In this document: in pieces, positions 12,149 to 20,471 of the stretch
Numbering within the stretch: the first letter of the stretch is position 1
How the letters are laid out: every line of letters begins with the position of its first letter
Origin: Allobosea sp.
Lineage (GTDB): Bacteria > Pseudomonadota > Alphaproteobacteria > Rhizobiales > Beijerinckiaceae
Length of the DNA: 64,000 bases
Assembly: GCF_017308015.1 (NCBI RefSeq)
Contig: NZ_JAFKFW010000014.1
Location: forward strand, 62,001 to 126,000
Direction of reading: 5' to 3'
Program-made: the position numbers and the translations under genes
Notes under the pieces: generated by a model
What the model was told of the DNA's origin: nothing
Seen by the model: the letters and a program-made list of their open reading frames with translations, nothing else
The model's database searches: none

Positions 12149-13366
12149 TCATGCGAACTGGACATTGATCTCGCTGCCGGCCTTGCGGGCAATCTCGCAG
12201 GTCCGAGAGAAGCCGTCCGCCGCGATGGCGAGCTTGAAGCGCTCGGGCACGCCAGCGGTGCTCAGCACGGCGAGGCTGGCGCCCTCCTCCGAGAGCCGCT
12301 TCACCGTGCAGTCGATCGCCGAGCGGCCGCTGTTGAAGACGATCTGCCCGGCCTTGAGCACGCGCCGTCCGACGCTGGCGATATCGGTCGCCGGCGCGGC
12401 GACGCAGCGGTTCCGCCCTTCGCTCTTGGCGCGGTACAGCGCGGCATCGGCCAGCGCGAGCAGGGAATCGAGATCGTTGGCGGCCGGCGTGACGGTCGCG
12501 ATGCCGAAGCTCGCGGTGACTCTGAACGGGCCGTCGCTGCCGTCGAAGCTTTCGGCCGCGATGCCGGCGCGGAGTTTCTCGGCGACGCCGAGCGCGGCCG
12601 CTCGGTCGGTATAGGGCAGCAGCACGGCGAATTCCTCGCCGCCAACGCGGCCGATCAGGTCGGTCTGGCGCAACAAGCGCCGGCAGGCGGCAACGGCGCC
12701 GAAGAGCACGGTGTCGCCCGCGGCATGGCCATGGCTGTCGTTGACGGATTTGAAGTGATCGAGGTCGAGCGCGATGCAGCTCACCTCATGGCGATGGCGC
12801 TGGGCCAAGGCCAGAAGGCGTGCCCCCTCGTCGCGGAAGGCGCGGCGCGAGAGCGCGCCGGTCAAGCCGTCGGTGGTGGCGAGGAGGCGAAGCTCGAGCG
12901 TCTCCATCACCACGCTGGCGAGATCGGAGAGGATCGCGATCTCCTCGGCGCTGATCGCGCGCGGCTCAGGCCCCATCGCGCAGAGCGTGCCGATATTCTG
13001 CCCCTCGGCGCTGCGCAGCGGGATGCCCGCATAGAAGCGCAGGAAGGGCGGGCCGAGCACCAGCGGGTTGTCGGCGAAGCGGCCGTCCCGATGCGTGTCG
13101 GTCACGATCAGCGGATCACTCTGGCGGATGGTGAGGTTGCAGAAGGCCGGGCCGCGGTCGCCCTCGCAATCGGCGACGCCCTGGCGCGACTTGAACCATT
13201 GCCGGTGTGCGTCGAGAAAGGTCACCGTCGCCATCGGCACCGCGAAGATGCGGCAGACGAGGCTGGTGATGCGGTCGAAGACGCTTTCGTCCGGCGTGTC
13301 GAGGATGTCGTAGCGCGCGAGAGCGTCGAGGCGCGCCTGTTCGCTCGCAGCGGAAAGGGCTGTCAT
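12149..13366 (-). CDS. diguanylate cyclase with GAF sensor and C-terminal PilZ-like domain
   Basis: A 405-residue signalling protein starting at ATG 13366, with GGGAG eight bases upstream. An N-terminal GAF domain (about residues 15-155; R-Y-D-I-L-D-T-P-x-E, F-C-N-x-T-I, G-T-L-C-A-M) is of the kind seen in light- or stress-linked sensors. The GGDEF domain follows (about 165-325) with the active A-site as R-V-G-G-E-E-F-A-V-L-L-P, so it should make cyclic di-GMP from GTP. The last 80 residues look like a PilZ c-di-GMP-binding barrel (G-Q-I-V-F-N-S-G, then D-C-T-V-K-R-L-S-E-E-G-A), although the leading R-x-x-x-R motif is not obvious. It is transcribed away from the polysaccharide gene at 13555, a promoter arrangement that would suit coordinated exopolysaccharide control. 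Confidence 0.88.
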   Translation of the reverse strand: MTALSAASEQARLDALARYDILDTPDESVFDRITSLVCRIFAVPMATVTFLDAHRQWFKSRQGVADCEGDRGPAFCNLTIRQSDPLIVTDTHRDGRFADNPLVLGPPFLRFYAGIPLRSAEGQNIGTLCAMGPEPRAISAEEIAILSDLASVVMETLELRLLATTDGLTGALSRRAFRDEGARLLALAQRHRHEVSCIALDLDHFKSVNDSHGHAAGDTVLFGAVAACRRLLRQTDLIGRVGGEEFAVLLPYTDRAAALGVAEKLRAGIAAESFDGSDGPFRVTASFGIATVTPAANDLDSLLALADAALYRAKSEGRNRCVAAPATDIASVGRRVLKAGQIVFNSGRSAIDCTVKRLSEEGASLAVLSTAGVPERFKLAIAADGFSRTCEIARKAGSEINVQFA

Positions 13367-13554
13367 TCCTGGCGCTCCCGGATCTGGCATTCGGATGCGA
13401 GGATCGAGTTCATCGCGCCGAGTATGAAGGAGACGTAAATGCCCGGGGATCGTCGATGGGAAGGCGGTCAGGCCGCCTTAAGATTCCGAACCTATGCTGT
13501 CGCGAGCCCGTGTCTGTCCTTGCCGGGCCGATTGCGGACGACCGTGTCAGGTTC

Positions 13555-14886
13555 ATGAGCGAGAGCGGCTCGACGATCAGCGACGACCACCGATCCGCAG
13601 CGGCCTTCCGCGCGGAAGGCGCCGGCCATGCGGGCTCGCTCGGCAGCATCCTCTCCGGGTGCGGGCTGTTCGTCCTGATGCTGTCGCTGCAGCCCTTTGC
13701 CGGTGTCCCGCAGCAGACGGCTCCGGGCGAATCGACCGGCAACATCGTGAACCAGGTCGGCTGGTTCGGTCTCGGCCTCGTCTTCCTCGTGGCGATGCTG
13801 GGCCTGGCTCAACGCGATGTGCTGGCGCGGCTGGGCTTCGGCCGCTGGGCCGTCATCTTCGGCATCGCCGCAATCTCGATCGCACAATCGCTCGACCCGA
13901 CGGCTTCGTGGCGCGGCCTGCTTCTCACCGCGATCGTGATGATCGTCGTTGCCGGCGTGCTCGTCCTGCCGCGCGACGAGCACGGCTTCGCCACTGCGGC
14001 GGTCAATGCCTGCCTCGCGCTGCTGCTGCTGGTCTACGCCATGCTGGTGCTGGCGCCGCATCTGGTCGTCCACGGCGCGGAAGGCGCCGAAGGCGTCCAT
14101 GCCGGCGACTGGCTTGGGCATCTCGCGCACAAGAACTTCGCTGCCCCGGTCTTCTCGATCGTGGCGATGATCGGGATCTATGGCTGGCGCAGCGGCCTGC
14201 GCTGGCGCGGCGGGCTGGTCATCGCCCTCGGCGTCCTCTTCGTGCTCAACAGCGGCTCGAAGACCACGATGGGCTTCCTGCCGCTCGCGATCGGCGTGGT
14301 CACGCTGGCGCGCATCACCGGGCGGCCAGGGCTCGCGGTTCTGGCTCATGTCGTGCTCGTCGCGCTGATCGCGGCGCTGACCGTCGGCTCGGTGATGTCG
14401 CCTGAGCTCAACGCCATGCTCAAGGCGGTGATCGCGGACCCGACCTTCACCGGACGCGACGAGATCTGGAAATTCGCCCTGCAGCGCATCTCCGAGCGGC
14501 CGTGGTTCGGCTATGGCTATGCCAGCTTCTGGCAGACGCCGGCCGTCACCGGCTTCGAGGAGAACTACGAGGCGAGCTGGGATATCCGCGGGATCGGCTC
14601 CGGCCATAACAGCTATCTCGACGCCGCGCTGACCTTCGGCGTCCCCGGTGCCGTGCTGGCGATCTGGCTGCTGATGGGCCAGCCGCTCTTCGACTACATC
14701 CGCAGCCGGCGGATTCCGGAGAACCGCAATCTCGTCGACCTCTTCGCCATGATCCTGATCCTGATGACCTATGTCGGGATGCTCGAGACCTTCCCGCTCA
14801 ACCGTGCCGATCCGCTCTGGGTGCTGTTCGCCATGGCGGTGTTGGGGCTCAGCCTCGCCGCACGGATGCGGACGAAGGCCCCCTGA
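13555..14886 (+). CDS. O-antigen ligase / polysaccharide polymerase family membrane protein
   Basis: A membrane protein of about 443 residues with roughly ten to eleven transmembrane segments. The large periplasmic loop carries the Wzy_C (O-antigen ligase/ExoQ) pattern: F-T-G-R-D-E-I-W-K-F, R-P-W-F-G-Y-G-Y and G-S-G-H-N-S-Y-L-D-A-A-L-T-F-G-V-P-G, with the essential-type Arg and His residues. It would polymerise or ligate lipid-linked glycan repeats in the inner membrane's outer face. The start at ATG 13555 is supported only by a weak CAGG; an upstream in-frame ATG at 13456 would add an extension of unlikely composition. It faces the acyltransferase gene at 14897, convergently with a ten-base gap. 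Confidence 0.88.
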   Translation: MSESGSTISDDHRSAAAFRAEGAGHAGSLGSILSGCGLFVLMLSLQPFAGVPQQTAPGESTGNIVNQVGWFGLGLVFLVAMLGLAQRDVLARLGFGRWAVIFGIAAISIAQSLDPTASWRGLLLTAIVMIVVAGVLVLPRDEHGFATAAVNACLALLLLVYAMLVLAPHLVVHGAEGAEGVHAGDWLGHLAHKNFAAPVFSIVAMIGIYGWRSGLRWRGGLVIALGVLFVLNSGSKTTMGFLPLAIGVVTLARITGRPGLAVLAHVVLVALIAALTVGSVMSPELNAMLKAVIADPTFTGRDEIWKFALQRISERPWFGYGYASFWQTPAVTGFEENYEASWDIRGIGSGHNSYLDAALTFGVPGAVLAIWLLMGQPLFDYIRSRRIPENRNLVDLFAMILILMTYVGMLETFPLNRADPLWVLFAMAVLGLSLAARMRTKAP

Positions 14887-14896
14887 CGACCAGGGC

Positions 14897-16012
14897 TCAT
14901 TCGGCAGGCGCGAGCGCCCCCGCCTTGCCCTTGCGCCATTGCTTCTGGCCCAGCACGTAGGGCTTCACCGCAAGGAACGGCTTCTCGATCCAGATCCAGG
15001 ACAACAACGCAAAGAGGATGACGAGCGGCGCCGAGACGGCGAAGAGCAGCGGCCCGTTGCCATGAACGAAATCGGCCTGGCCGACGATCGCCTGCTGGAT
15101 CGGGAAGCCGTAGAGATAGATGCCATAGGAGACATCGAGCTTCCGGATCCGCGCCGGCAGATGCAACGGCAGCAGGCCGACATAGACCACGCAATAGGTC
15201 AGGAAAGGCGGCACGAAGAAGGCGTATTCGCGTGGCGCGGCCATCAGGGCGACCGAGGCCAGGAGCGCGGCGATAAAGAGCAGCCAATGCATCTTCACGT
15301 GCTCGCGCCACTGGAAATACAGGCAGCCGACGAGGAAATAGAAGACCACGACTGTCCAGTGATAGTTGCCGCTGGTGACGCCGAAGCCCATGTTGAACGC
15401 AGCCACGGTGGCGCCGAGGGTCACCGTCAGCGTCAGAGCGGCGAAGAGCCGCCGCCGATGCAGGACGCCGACCGCGATCATGATCGCCATCAGGATGTAG
15501 CAGTAGAATTCCGGCTTCAGCGTCCAGAGGTTCTGATTGACTACGCCCGCGACGGGATTGCTCTCGAAAACGCCCGGCAGTTCGAAGCGGATGCGGCCGA
15601 CGATATTGCCGAAATATTCCCAGAAGCGGATATCAGCGACATAGTCGCGCAGCAGCCAGGTCGTCAGCAGCGGACCGAGAACCAGCGCCGACAGGGTGAT
15701 CTCGACGAAGAGCGCCGGCACGATGCGGATGGCGCGCAGGGTGATGAAAGGCCGCACCGCGTCGGTCCGCAGGGCGCTGCCGGTGACCAGGAATCCGCTC
15801 AGCGCGAAGAAGGCCGGTACCAGGCTCATCAGGAAAATGCCGTGCAACCCTTCCCAGTCGCGGCTCGTGTCGGCGCCTGCGACCCAGCCGGAATGCACCG
15901 CCAGAATGGTCAGCGACAGGATCAGCCGCAGCGCATTGAAGCCGGGGCCTTCTCCGCCGTTCCGGTTCAGGATATCGGCAGCGCTTGGAAGGGAACGGTA
16001 GTGCCGGATCAT
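14897..16012 (-). CDS. acyltransferase 3 family membrane protein (OafA/YrhL type)
   Basis: A 371-residue protein with about ten membrane helices of the acyltransferase 3 family, which moves acetyl or other acyl groups from the cytoplasm onto surface sugars. The family start is visible: F-N-A-L-R-L-I-L-S-L-T-I-L-A-V-H-S (about residues 25-40, with the catalytic-type His), then P-A-F-F-A-L-S-G-F-L-V-T-G-S (about 65-78) and R-A-I-R-I-V-P-A-L (about 93-101). No C-terminal SGNH domain is present. Lying tail-to-tail with a polysaccharide ligase or polymerase, it is probably a surface-glycan modifier, but the two are on opposite strands and need not be co-regulated. Confidence 0.9.
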   Translation of the reverse strand: MIRHYRSLPSAADILNRNGGEGPGFNALRLILSLTILAVHSGWVAGADTSRDWEGLHGIFLMSLVPAFFALSGFLVTGSALRTDAVRPFITLRAIRIVPALFVEITLSALVLGPLLTTWLLRDYVADIRFWEYFGNIVGRIRFELPGVFESNPVAGVVNQNLWTLKPEFYCYILMAIMIAVGVLHRRRLFAALTLTVTLGATVAAFNMGFGVTSGNYHWTVVVFYFLVGCLYFQWREHVKMHWLLFIAALLASVALMAAPREYAFFVPPFLTYCVVYVGLLPLHLPARIRKLDVSYGIYLYGFPIQQAIVGQADFVHGNGPLLFAVSAPLVILFALLSWIWIEKPFLAVKPYVLGQKQWRKGKAGALAPAE

Positions 16013-16171
16013 GCTTCACCTGGATGCGCGACCGCATCATACTCAGGCGACGATATGGACCGGTGGCCGAGCCGCTTTCAATAAATGCCGGCAGTTAATC
16101 TTAACCCGAGGCTGACCGGATGTTCGAAAGGGCCATCGCAATCGGCCCGGCTTCTGACGAGCGAGACACCT

Positions 16172-17146
16172 ATGAGCGCACCACCGATTTCCCTTGGCCT
16201 CATCGGCGCCGGCATCATGGGCGAGCGCATGCTGCGCGCTGCGCTCGACCAGCCCGCGACGGCGCTTCATGTCTCCGGCATCTGGGATCCGTCCACTGAT
16301 GCGATGGCCCGGATCGGCGCTGCACTGCCCTCGGTGGCGCATCAACCGGATGCTGCCACTCTGATCGCGGCGAGCGACTGCGTCTATATCGCTTCGCCGC
16401 CCTCCTCCCATCTCGGCCATGCGCGCGCGGCGCTCGCTGCCGGCAAGGCCGTGTTCTGCGAGAAGCCGCTGGCGGTCGATGTCGAGGATGCCCGCGCTTT
16501 CGTCGCCGAGGCCGGCGATCGCGGCGCGGTGAACTTTCCCTTCGCCTCTTCGCCCGCCGTCGCGCGCTTACAGGAATGGATTGCGTCCGGGGCGGTGGGC
16601 ACGCCGCAACGCGTCACGATCGAGGTCGCCTTCGCGAACTGGCCGCGCTCCTGGCAGGTCGATGCGGCCGGCTGGCTCGACCGCACGGCGCAGGGCGGCT
16701 TCACCCGCGAGGTCGTCTCCCATTTCCTGTTCCTGACCCGCCGCGTTGCCGGTTCTTTCGCTGGCCTTTCGGCGAGGGCTGTCTATCCCGAAGCCGGCAA
16801 GAGCGAGCGCCGGATCGAGGCGACGCTGACCGCAGGCAGCCTGCCCGTCAGCGTGGCTGGCAGCGTCGGCACCACGGCAAAGGATGACCATAACGTCTGG
16901 ACGCTGGAAGGCGACAAAGGCGCGGTCCGGCTCTGCGACTGGTCGCGCGCCGAACGTCGCCTGCCCGATGGAAGCTGGGAGGCCGATCCGGAAGCGCTCT
17001 CCCAGAACGAGGCGCGCCCTCTGGCGCTGCGGCGCCAGCTAGAAGGTGTGACGAAGCTCACCCGCGGCGAACCGCATCATCTCGCGACGCTGCGCGAAGC
17101 GTTCGATGTGCAGGACATCGTCGAGACGATTCTGAAAAGCGCCTGA
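16172..17146 (+). CDS. Gfo/Idh/MocA family oxidoreductase
   Basis: A 324-residue NAD(P)-dependent sugar-type dehydrogenase. The start at ATG 16172 is preferred because it places the Rossmann motif L-G-L-I-G-A-G-I-M-G at residue 8; a longer frame upstream lacks family character. The conserved C-E-K-P-L-A-V-D appears near residue 95, and the C-terminal alpha/beta domain with W-L-D-R-T-A-Q-G-G-F-T-R-E-V-V-S-H-F follows. Members oxidise sugars, inositol or related polyols; nothing here fixes the substrate. It is monocistronic, ending just before a strong hairpin at 17160. Confidence 0.88.
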   Translation: MSAPPISLGLIGAGIMGERMLRAALDQPATALHVSGIWDPSTDAMARIGAALPSVAHQPDAATLIAASDCVYIASPPSSHLGHARAALAAGKAVFCEKPLAVDVEDARAFVAEAGDRGAVNFPFASSPAVARLQEWIASGAVGTPQRVTIEVAFANWPRSWQVDAAGWLDRTAQGGFTREVVSHFLFLTRRVAGSFAGLSARAVYPEAGKSERRIEATLTAGSLPVSVAGSVGTTAKDDHNVWTLEGDKGAVRLCDWSRAERRLPDGSWEADPEALSQNEARPLALRRQLEGVTKLTRGEPHHLATLREAFDVQDIVETILKSA

Positions 17147-17159
17147 GGCGCAGTTCGGT

Positions 17160-17199
17160 CCGGGCAGCTCTCCTCAATCGACGCGGAAGCTGCCCGGAT
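17160..17199 (+). terminator. hairpin after the Gfo/Idh/MocA gene
   Basis: TCCGGGCAGCT and AGCTGCCCGGA form a perfect 11-bp stem with an 18-base loop, 13 bp after the stop codon. No T-run follows, so it is a stem-only terminator or an RNA-stabilising structure. Confidence 0.55.
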
Positions 17200-17239
17200 G
17201 GCACAAATTTGCGGCATATCGCCCGAAAAACCGCTCCCT

Positions 17240-17271
17240 GAGATAATTTCACTCTGCTGCCGAGATAATTC
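17240..17271. promoter_or_regulatory. candidate regulator site upstream of the sulfur assimilation operon
   Basis: GAGATAATT occurs twice in direct orientation (17240 and 17262), 22 bp apart, so on the same face of the helix. The second copy runs into GATAATTCA, which also occurs upstream of the sulfate-binding-protein gene at 22036. A LysR-type regulator such as CysB would fit; that is inference. Confidence 0.45.
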
Positions 17272-17350
17272 AAAAAAACCGACTACCTGATGTGAATTGA
17301 GCCACACCCCGCCCATCGCGTAAAACCTCTGTTCGAAAGACCGAACGGGG

Positions 17351-17677
17351 ATGGGCGTTATCGTGGCAGTTCTCAACGTCATCGATCGACAGGGCCGGAG
17401 CCATGAACTCGAAGCCGTAGAGGGCTGGCGGGTCATGGAAATCCTGCGCGACTACAAGGTCGGCATCGAGGGCGTCTGCGGCGGTTCCTGCGATTGCGGC
17501 ACCTGCCATGTCATCGTCGCACAGGAATGGGCCGAACGCCTGCCTGAGCCACGCGACGAAGAGATCGATGCGCTCGACGAGCTGCCGTTGATCGAAGCGA
17601 CCTCCCGCCTGTCCTGCCAGATCATCTGGGCCGACGATCTCGACGGGCTGACGCTGACGCTGGCGGAGGCCGCGTGA
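17351..17677 (+). CDS. [2Fe-2S] ferredoxin, adrenodoxin type, first gene of the cys operon
   Basis: A 108-residue ferredoxin. The cluster ligands are C43-x5-C49-x2-C52 and C89 (G-V-C-G-G-S-C-D-C-G-T-C-H, then L-S-C-Q-I), the adrenodoxin/ISC-like spacing, with one extra Cys47. It starts at ATG 17351 or GTG 17363; the ribosome site is poor in both cases. It opens an operon with DUF2849, sulfite/nitrite reductase, DUF934 and siroheme synthase. No NADPH flavoprotein (CysJ) is present, so the obvious role is to carry electrons to the ferredoxin-type reductase encoded two genes downstream. Its stop overlaps the next start (TGATG). Confidence 0.88.
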   Translation: MGVIVAVLNVIDRQGRSHELEAVEGWRVMEILRDYKVGIEGVCGGSCDCGTCHVIVAQEWAERLPEPRDEEIDALDELPLIEATSRLSCQIIWADDLDGLTLTLAEAA

Positions 17678-18033
17678 TGGCCGCCCAAGCGAAACGCGTT
17701 CCCCTGCCGGCGATCCTCCTCGCCAACGACCTGCTCGACGGCGATGTCGTCTTCGCCTCGGCCGACGCCGCCGGCCCGCTGGCCTGGACGCGCGACCCCG
17801 CGCTCGCCCTCGTCGCAAATGACGACGCAGCGGCAGAGCAGCTCGAAGGCTTCGCTGCCGCCGAACTGCGCGGCAACAAGGTGGTCGACGCCTATCTCGT
17901 CGATATCGCCATCGAGAGCGGCAGCCCCGTGCCGCGCCATTTCCGCGAGCGCTTCAAGACGCTCGGCCCCAGCAATCGTCCCGATCTCGGCAAGCAGGCC
18001 GGTGAAGGAATCGCCTCCGCGCCGAAGGGCTGA
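17677..18033 (+). CDS. DUF2849 protein, sulfite reductase-associated
   Basis: A 118-residue DUF2849 protein (A-I-L-L-A-N-D-L-L-D-G-D-V-V-F near the start; D-A-Y-L-V-D-I near residue 70). The ATG at 17677 shares one base with the ferredoxin stop. Members of this family sit directly upstream of cysI in many alphaproteobacteria; a role in assembling or tuning the reductase is inferred from that context only. Two bases separate it from the next gene. Confidence 0.88.
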   Translation: MAAQAKRVPLPAILLANDLLDGDVVFASADAAGPLAWTRDPALALVANDDAAAEQLEGFAAAELRGNKVVDAYLVDIAIESGSPVPRHFRERFKTLGPSNRPDLGKQAGEGIASAPKG

Positions 18034-18035
18034 CC

Positions 18036-19706
18036 ATGTATCGTTACGATGAATTCGACGAGCGTTTCGTCCGGGAGCGGGTGGCCCAGTTCACCGATCA
18101 GGTGGCACGCCGGCTCGACGGCTCGCTGACCGAGGACGAGTTCAAGCCGCTCCGGCTCAAGAACGGCGTCTATCTCCAGCTCCACGCCTATATGCTGCGC
18201 ATCGCCGTGCCCTATGGCACGCTGAACTCGCGGCAACTGCGCCAGCTCGCCCTGATCGGCGAACGCTATGACCGCGGCTACGGCCATTTCACCACGCGCC
18301 AGAACCTGCAGTTCAACTGGCCGAAGCTGCGCGACGTGCCCGCCATCCTCGGCCTGCTCGCCGATGTCGAGATGCATTGCATCCAGACCTCCGGCAATTG
18401 CATCCGCAACGTCACGGCCGACCATTTCGCCGGCGTCGCGCAGGACGAGATCGAGGATCCGCGCCCGACCGCCGAACTGATCCGGCAGTGGTCCTCGGCC
18501 CATCCCGAGTTCAGCTACCTGCCGCGCAAGTTCAAGATCGCGGTGACCGGCGCCGAAGCCGACCGCGCCGTTATCAAGGCGCACGATATCGGCTTACGCC
18601 TGCGCCGCCATCCCGACACCCATGAGACCTGCTACGAGATCAGCGTCGGCGGCGGGCTCGGCCGCACGCCGATGATCGGCAAGGTCGTGCGCGACTACCT
18701 GCCGAAGAAGGACCTGCTCGCCTATCTCGAGGCGATCATGCGGGTCTATAATCTCGAGGGCCGGCGCGACAACAAGTACAAGGCGCGCGTCAAGATCCTC
18801 GTCCACGAGATCGGCGCCGAGGAATTCACCCGCCGCGTCGAGGCCGAGTTCGCCCTGCTCGACGGCCCCTCGATCAATGCCGATCCGGAAGAGGCCGCGC
18901 GGATCGCCGCCTATTTCGCGCCGCCGCGCTACGAGACGCTGCCGGCCGTCAGCAACACGCTGGAAGCCGCGAAGGCCGCGAACCCGGCCTTCGCCCGCTG
19001 GGTCGAGGTCAACACCGCGCCGCATAAGGTGCCGGGATATGCGGCGCTGACGATCTCGCTGAAGCCGATCGGCCAGGCGCCGGGCGACGCAACCAGCGAG
19101 CAAATGCGCCTCGTCGCCGATCTGGCCGAGCGCTATTCCTTCGACGAATTGCGCGTCACCCATGCGCAGAACCTCGTGCTGCCGCATGTGCGCCAGCGCG
19201 ATCTCTTCGCGATCTGGCATCAGCTCGGCGAAGCCGGGCTGGCGAGCGCCAATGTCGGGCTCGTCACCGACATCATCTCCTGCCCCGGCCTCGATTATTG
19301 CGCGCTTGCGACGGCGCGCTCGATCCCGATCGCGCAGGCGATCCAGAGCCGTTTCGCGGACGAGGCGCGCCAGCGCGAAATCGGGCCGCTCGGCATCAAG
19401 ATCTCCGGCTGCATCAATGCCTGCGGCCACCACCATGTCGGCCATATCGGCATTCTCGGCCTGGAGAAGCGCGGCATCGAATCCTACCAGATCACGCTCG
19501 GCGGCGACGACACCGAGAATGCCGCGATCGGCGAAATCCTCGGGCCGGGCCTCGCGGCTGAAGAGGTGCCGGACGCGATCGAGCGGATCGTCTCCGTCTA
19601 TCTCGCCGCCCGCAGCGAGGGCGAAAGCTTCATCGACAATGTCCGTCGTATTGGCCTCGCGCCCTTCAAGGCCGCCTTCCAGGAGACTGCCCGTGCCGCT
19701 GCTTGA
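18036..19706 (+). CDS. cysI: ferredoxin-type nitrite/sulfite reductase (assimilatory sulfite reductase hemoprotein)
   Basis: A 556-residue siroheme-[4Fe-4S] reductase that carries out the six-electron reduction of sulfite to sulfide. Two NIR/SIR half-domain repeats are visible; the cluster ligands are C-P-G-L-D-Y-C (C-x5-C) and G-C-I-N-A-C-G-H-H (C-x3-C). Siroheme-contacting Arg/Lys residues lie in Y-G-H-F-T-T-R-Q-N-L-Q-F and N-C-I-R-N-V-T. The surroundings (DUF2849, DUF934, siroheme synthase, sulfate transporter) make sulfite the likelier substrate than nitrite. Its 3' end overlaps the DUF934 start by 14 bases. Confidence 0.93.
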   Translation: MYRYDEFDERFVRERVAQFTDQVARRLDGSLTEDEFKPLRLKNGVYLQLHAYMLRIAVPYGTLNSRQLRQLALIGERYDRGYGHFTTRQNLQFNWPKLRDVPAILGLLADVEMHCIQTSGNCIRNVTADHFAGVAQDEIEDPRPTAELIRQWSSAHPEFSYLPRKFKIAVTGAEADRAVIKAHDIGLRLRRHPDTHETCYEISVGGGLGRTPMIGKVVRDYLPKKDLLAYLEAIMRVYNLEGRRDNKYKARVKILVHEIGAEEFTRRVEAEFALLDGPSINADPEEAARIAAYFAPPRYETLPAVSNTLEAAKAANPAFARWVEVNTAPHKVPGYAALTISLKPIGQAPGDATSEQMRLVADLAERYSFDELRVTHAQNLVLPHVRQRDLFAIWHQLGEAGLASANVGLVTDIISCPGLDYCALATARSIPIAQAIQSRFADEARQREIGPLGIKISGCINACGHHHVGHIGILGLEKRGIESYQITLGGDDTENAAIGEILGPGLAAEEVPDAIERIVSVYLAARSEGESFIDNVRRIGLAPFKAAFQETARAAA

Positions 19707-20217
19707 CCGGAACGGACACCGCGAGGACCGCTGGACCCGTAGCGAAGGCGCTGCGATCGGCAATATCCCGGCCGCGCTCGTGCCCTGGGAGGTGCTCGTC
19801 GAGGCGCTCGATACGCAGGAGCCCGAGCAGGTGATCGGCGTGCTGATCCCCAACAACATCTCCTTCGCCGAACTCGCCCCTTTCCTGCCGCGATTGGCGC
19901 TCGTAGCCATCGCCTTTCCGGCCTACGGGGACGGGCGCGGCTTCAGTCTCGCCCGGCAGATTCGGCGCGCGGGCTTCGCGGGCGAAATCCGCGCCAGCGG
20001 CCCGCTGATCGCCGACCAGTTCGCCTATGCCCTCTCCTGCGGCTTCGACACGATCGAACTGCCGGAAGCGAGCGCGGCCCGCCAGCCGGTGCCGCAATGG
20101 CTGAACGCCAAGGACTCGTTCAGCGCCACCTATCAGCGCGGCTATGGCGAGAGCGGCCGCAACGTCCTCGACCAACGCCGGGCGGCGAGAGCCGCGGCCC
20201 TCAACGCAGCGGAGTGA
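19693..20217 (+). CDS. DUF934 protein, sulfite reductase-associated
   Basis: A 174-residue DUF934 protein. The GTG start at 19693 lies inside the 3' end of cysI and has AGGAGA six bases upstream. Family landmarks are R-N-G-H-R-E-D-R-W, F-P-A-Y-G-D-G-R-G-F-S-L-A-R (about residues 75-90) and the C-terminal F-S-A-T-Y-Q-R-G. DUF934 proteins are nearly always encoded next to alphaproteobacterial and betaproteobacterial cysI, and are taken to help sulfite reduction; the biochemical role is not settled. Confidence 0.9.
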   Translation: MPLLDRNGHREDRWTRSEGAAIGNIPAALVPWEVLVEALDTQEPEQVIGVLIPNNISFAELAPFLPRLALVAIAFPAYGDGRGFSLARQIRRAGFAGEIRASGPLIADQFAYALSCGFDTIELPEASAARQPVPQWLNAKDSFSATYQRGYGESGRNVLDQRRAARAAALNAAE

Positions 20218-20219
20218 GC

Positions 20220-20471
20220 ATGGCGATCTCGACAGCGACGCATGGTTCCATCGAGCGTGCTCCCATCGTCACGGCCATTGACGGGGACGGCACGGATGCC
20301 GCGTTCGAGACGATGTCGCCGCTCCAATCCGCGAGCGAGGCACGCGGGCGCTGGTTCGATCTTTGCTTTCGCCTTATCATTCTGGCACTGGCCGCGCTGT
20401 GGCTGCTGATGCCGCCTGCCGGCGGTGGGCACCATGCGGCAGACGAGAAGGCCGTAGCGACGACCCGATGA
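20220..20471 (+). CDS. small single-pass membrane protein within the cys operon
   Basis: An 83-residue protein starting at ATG 20220, six bases after GGAG and three bases after the DUF934 stop. The first 45 residues are polar; then W-F-D-L-C-F-R-L-I-I-L-A-L-A-A-L-W-L-L-M forms one membrane helix, followed by a short His/Lys-rich tail. Its stop overlaps the cysG start (ATGA). Both junctions argue that it is real and co-translated. I know no family for it. A membrane tether near the siroheme or sulfite enzymes is possible but unsupported. Confidence 0.65.
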   Translation: MAISTATHGSIERAPIVTAIDGDGTDAAFETMSPLQSASEARGRWFDLCFRLIILALAALWLLMPPAGGGHHAADEKAVATTR

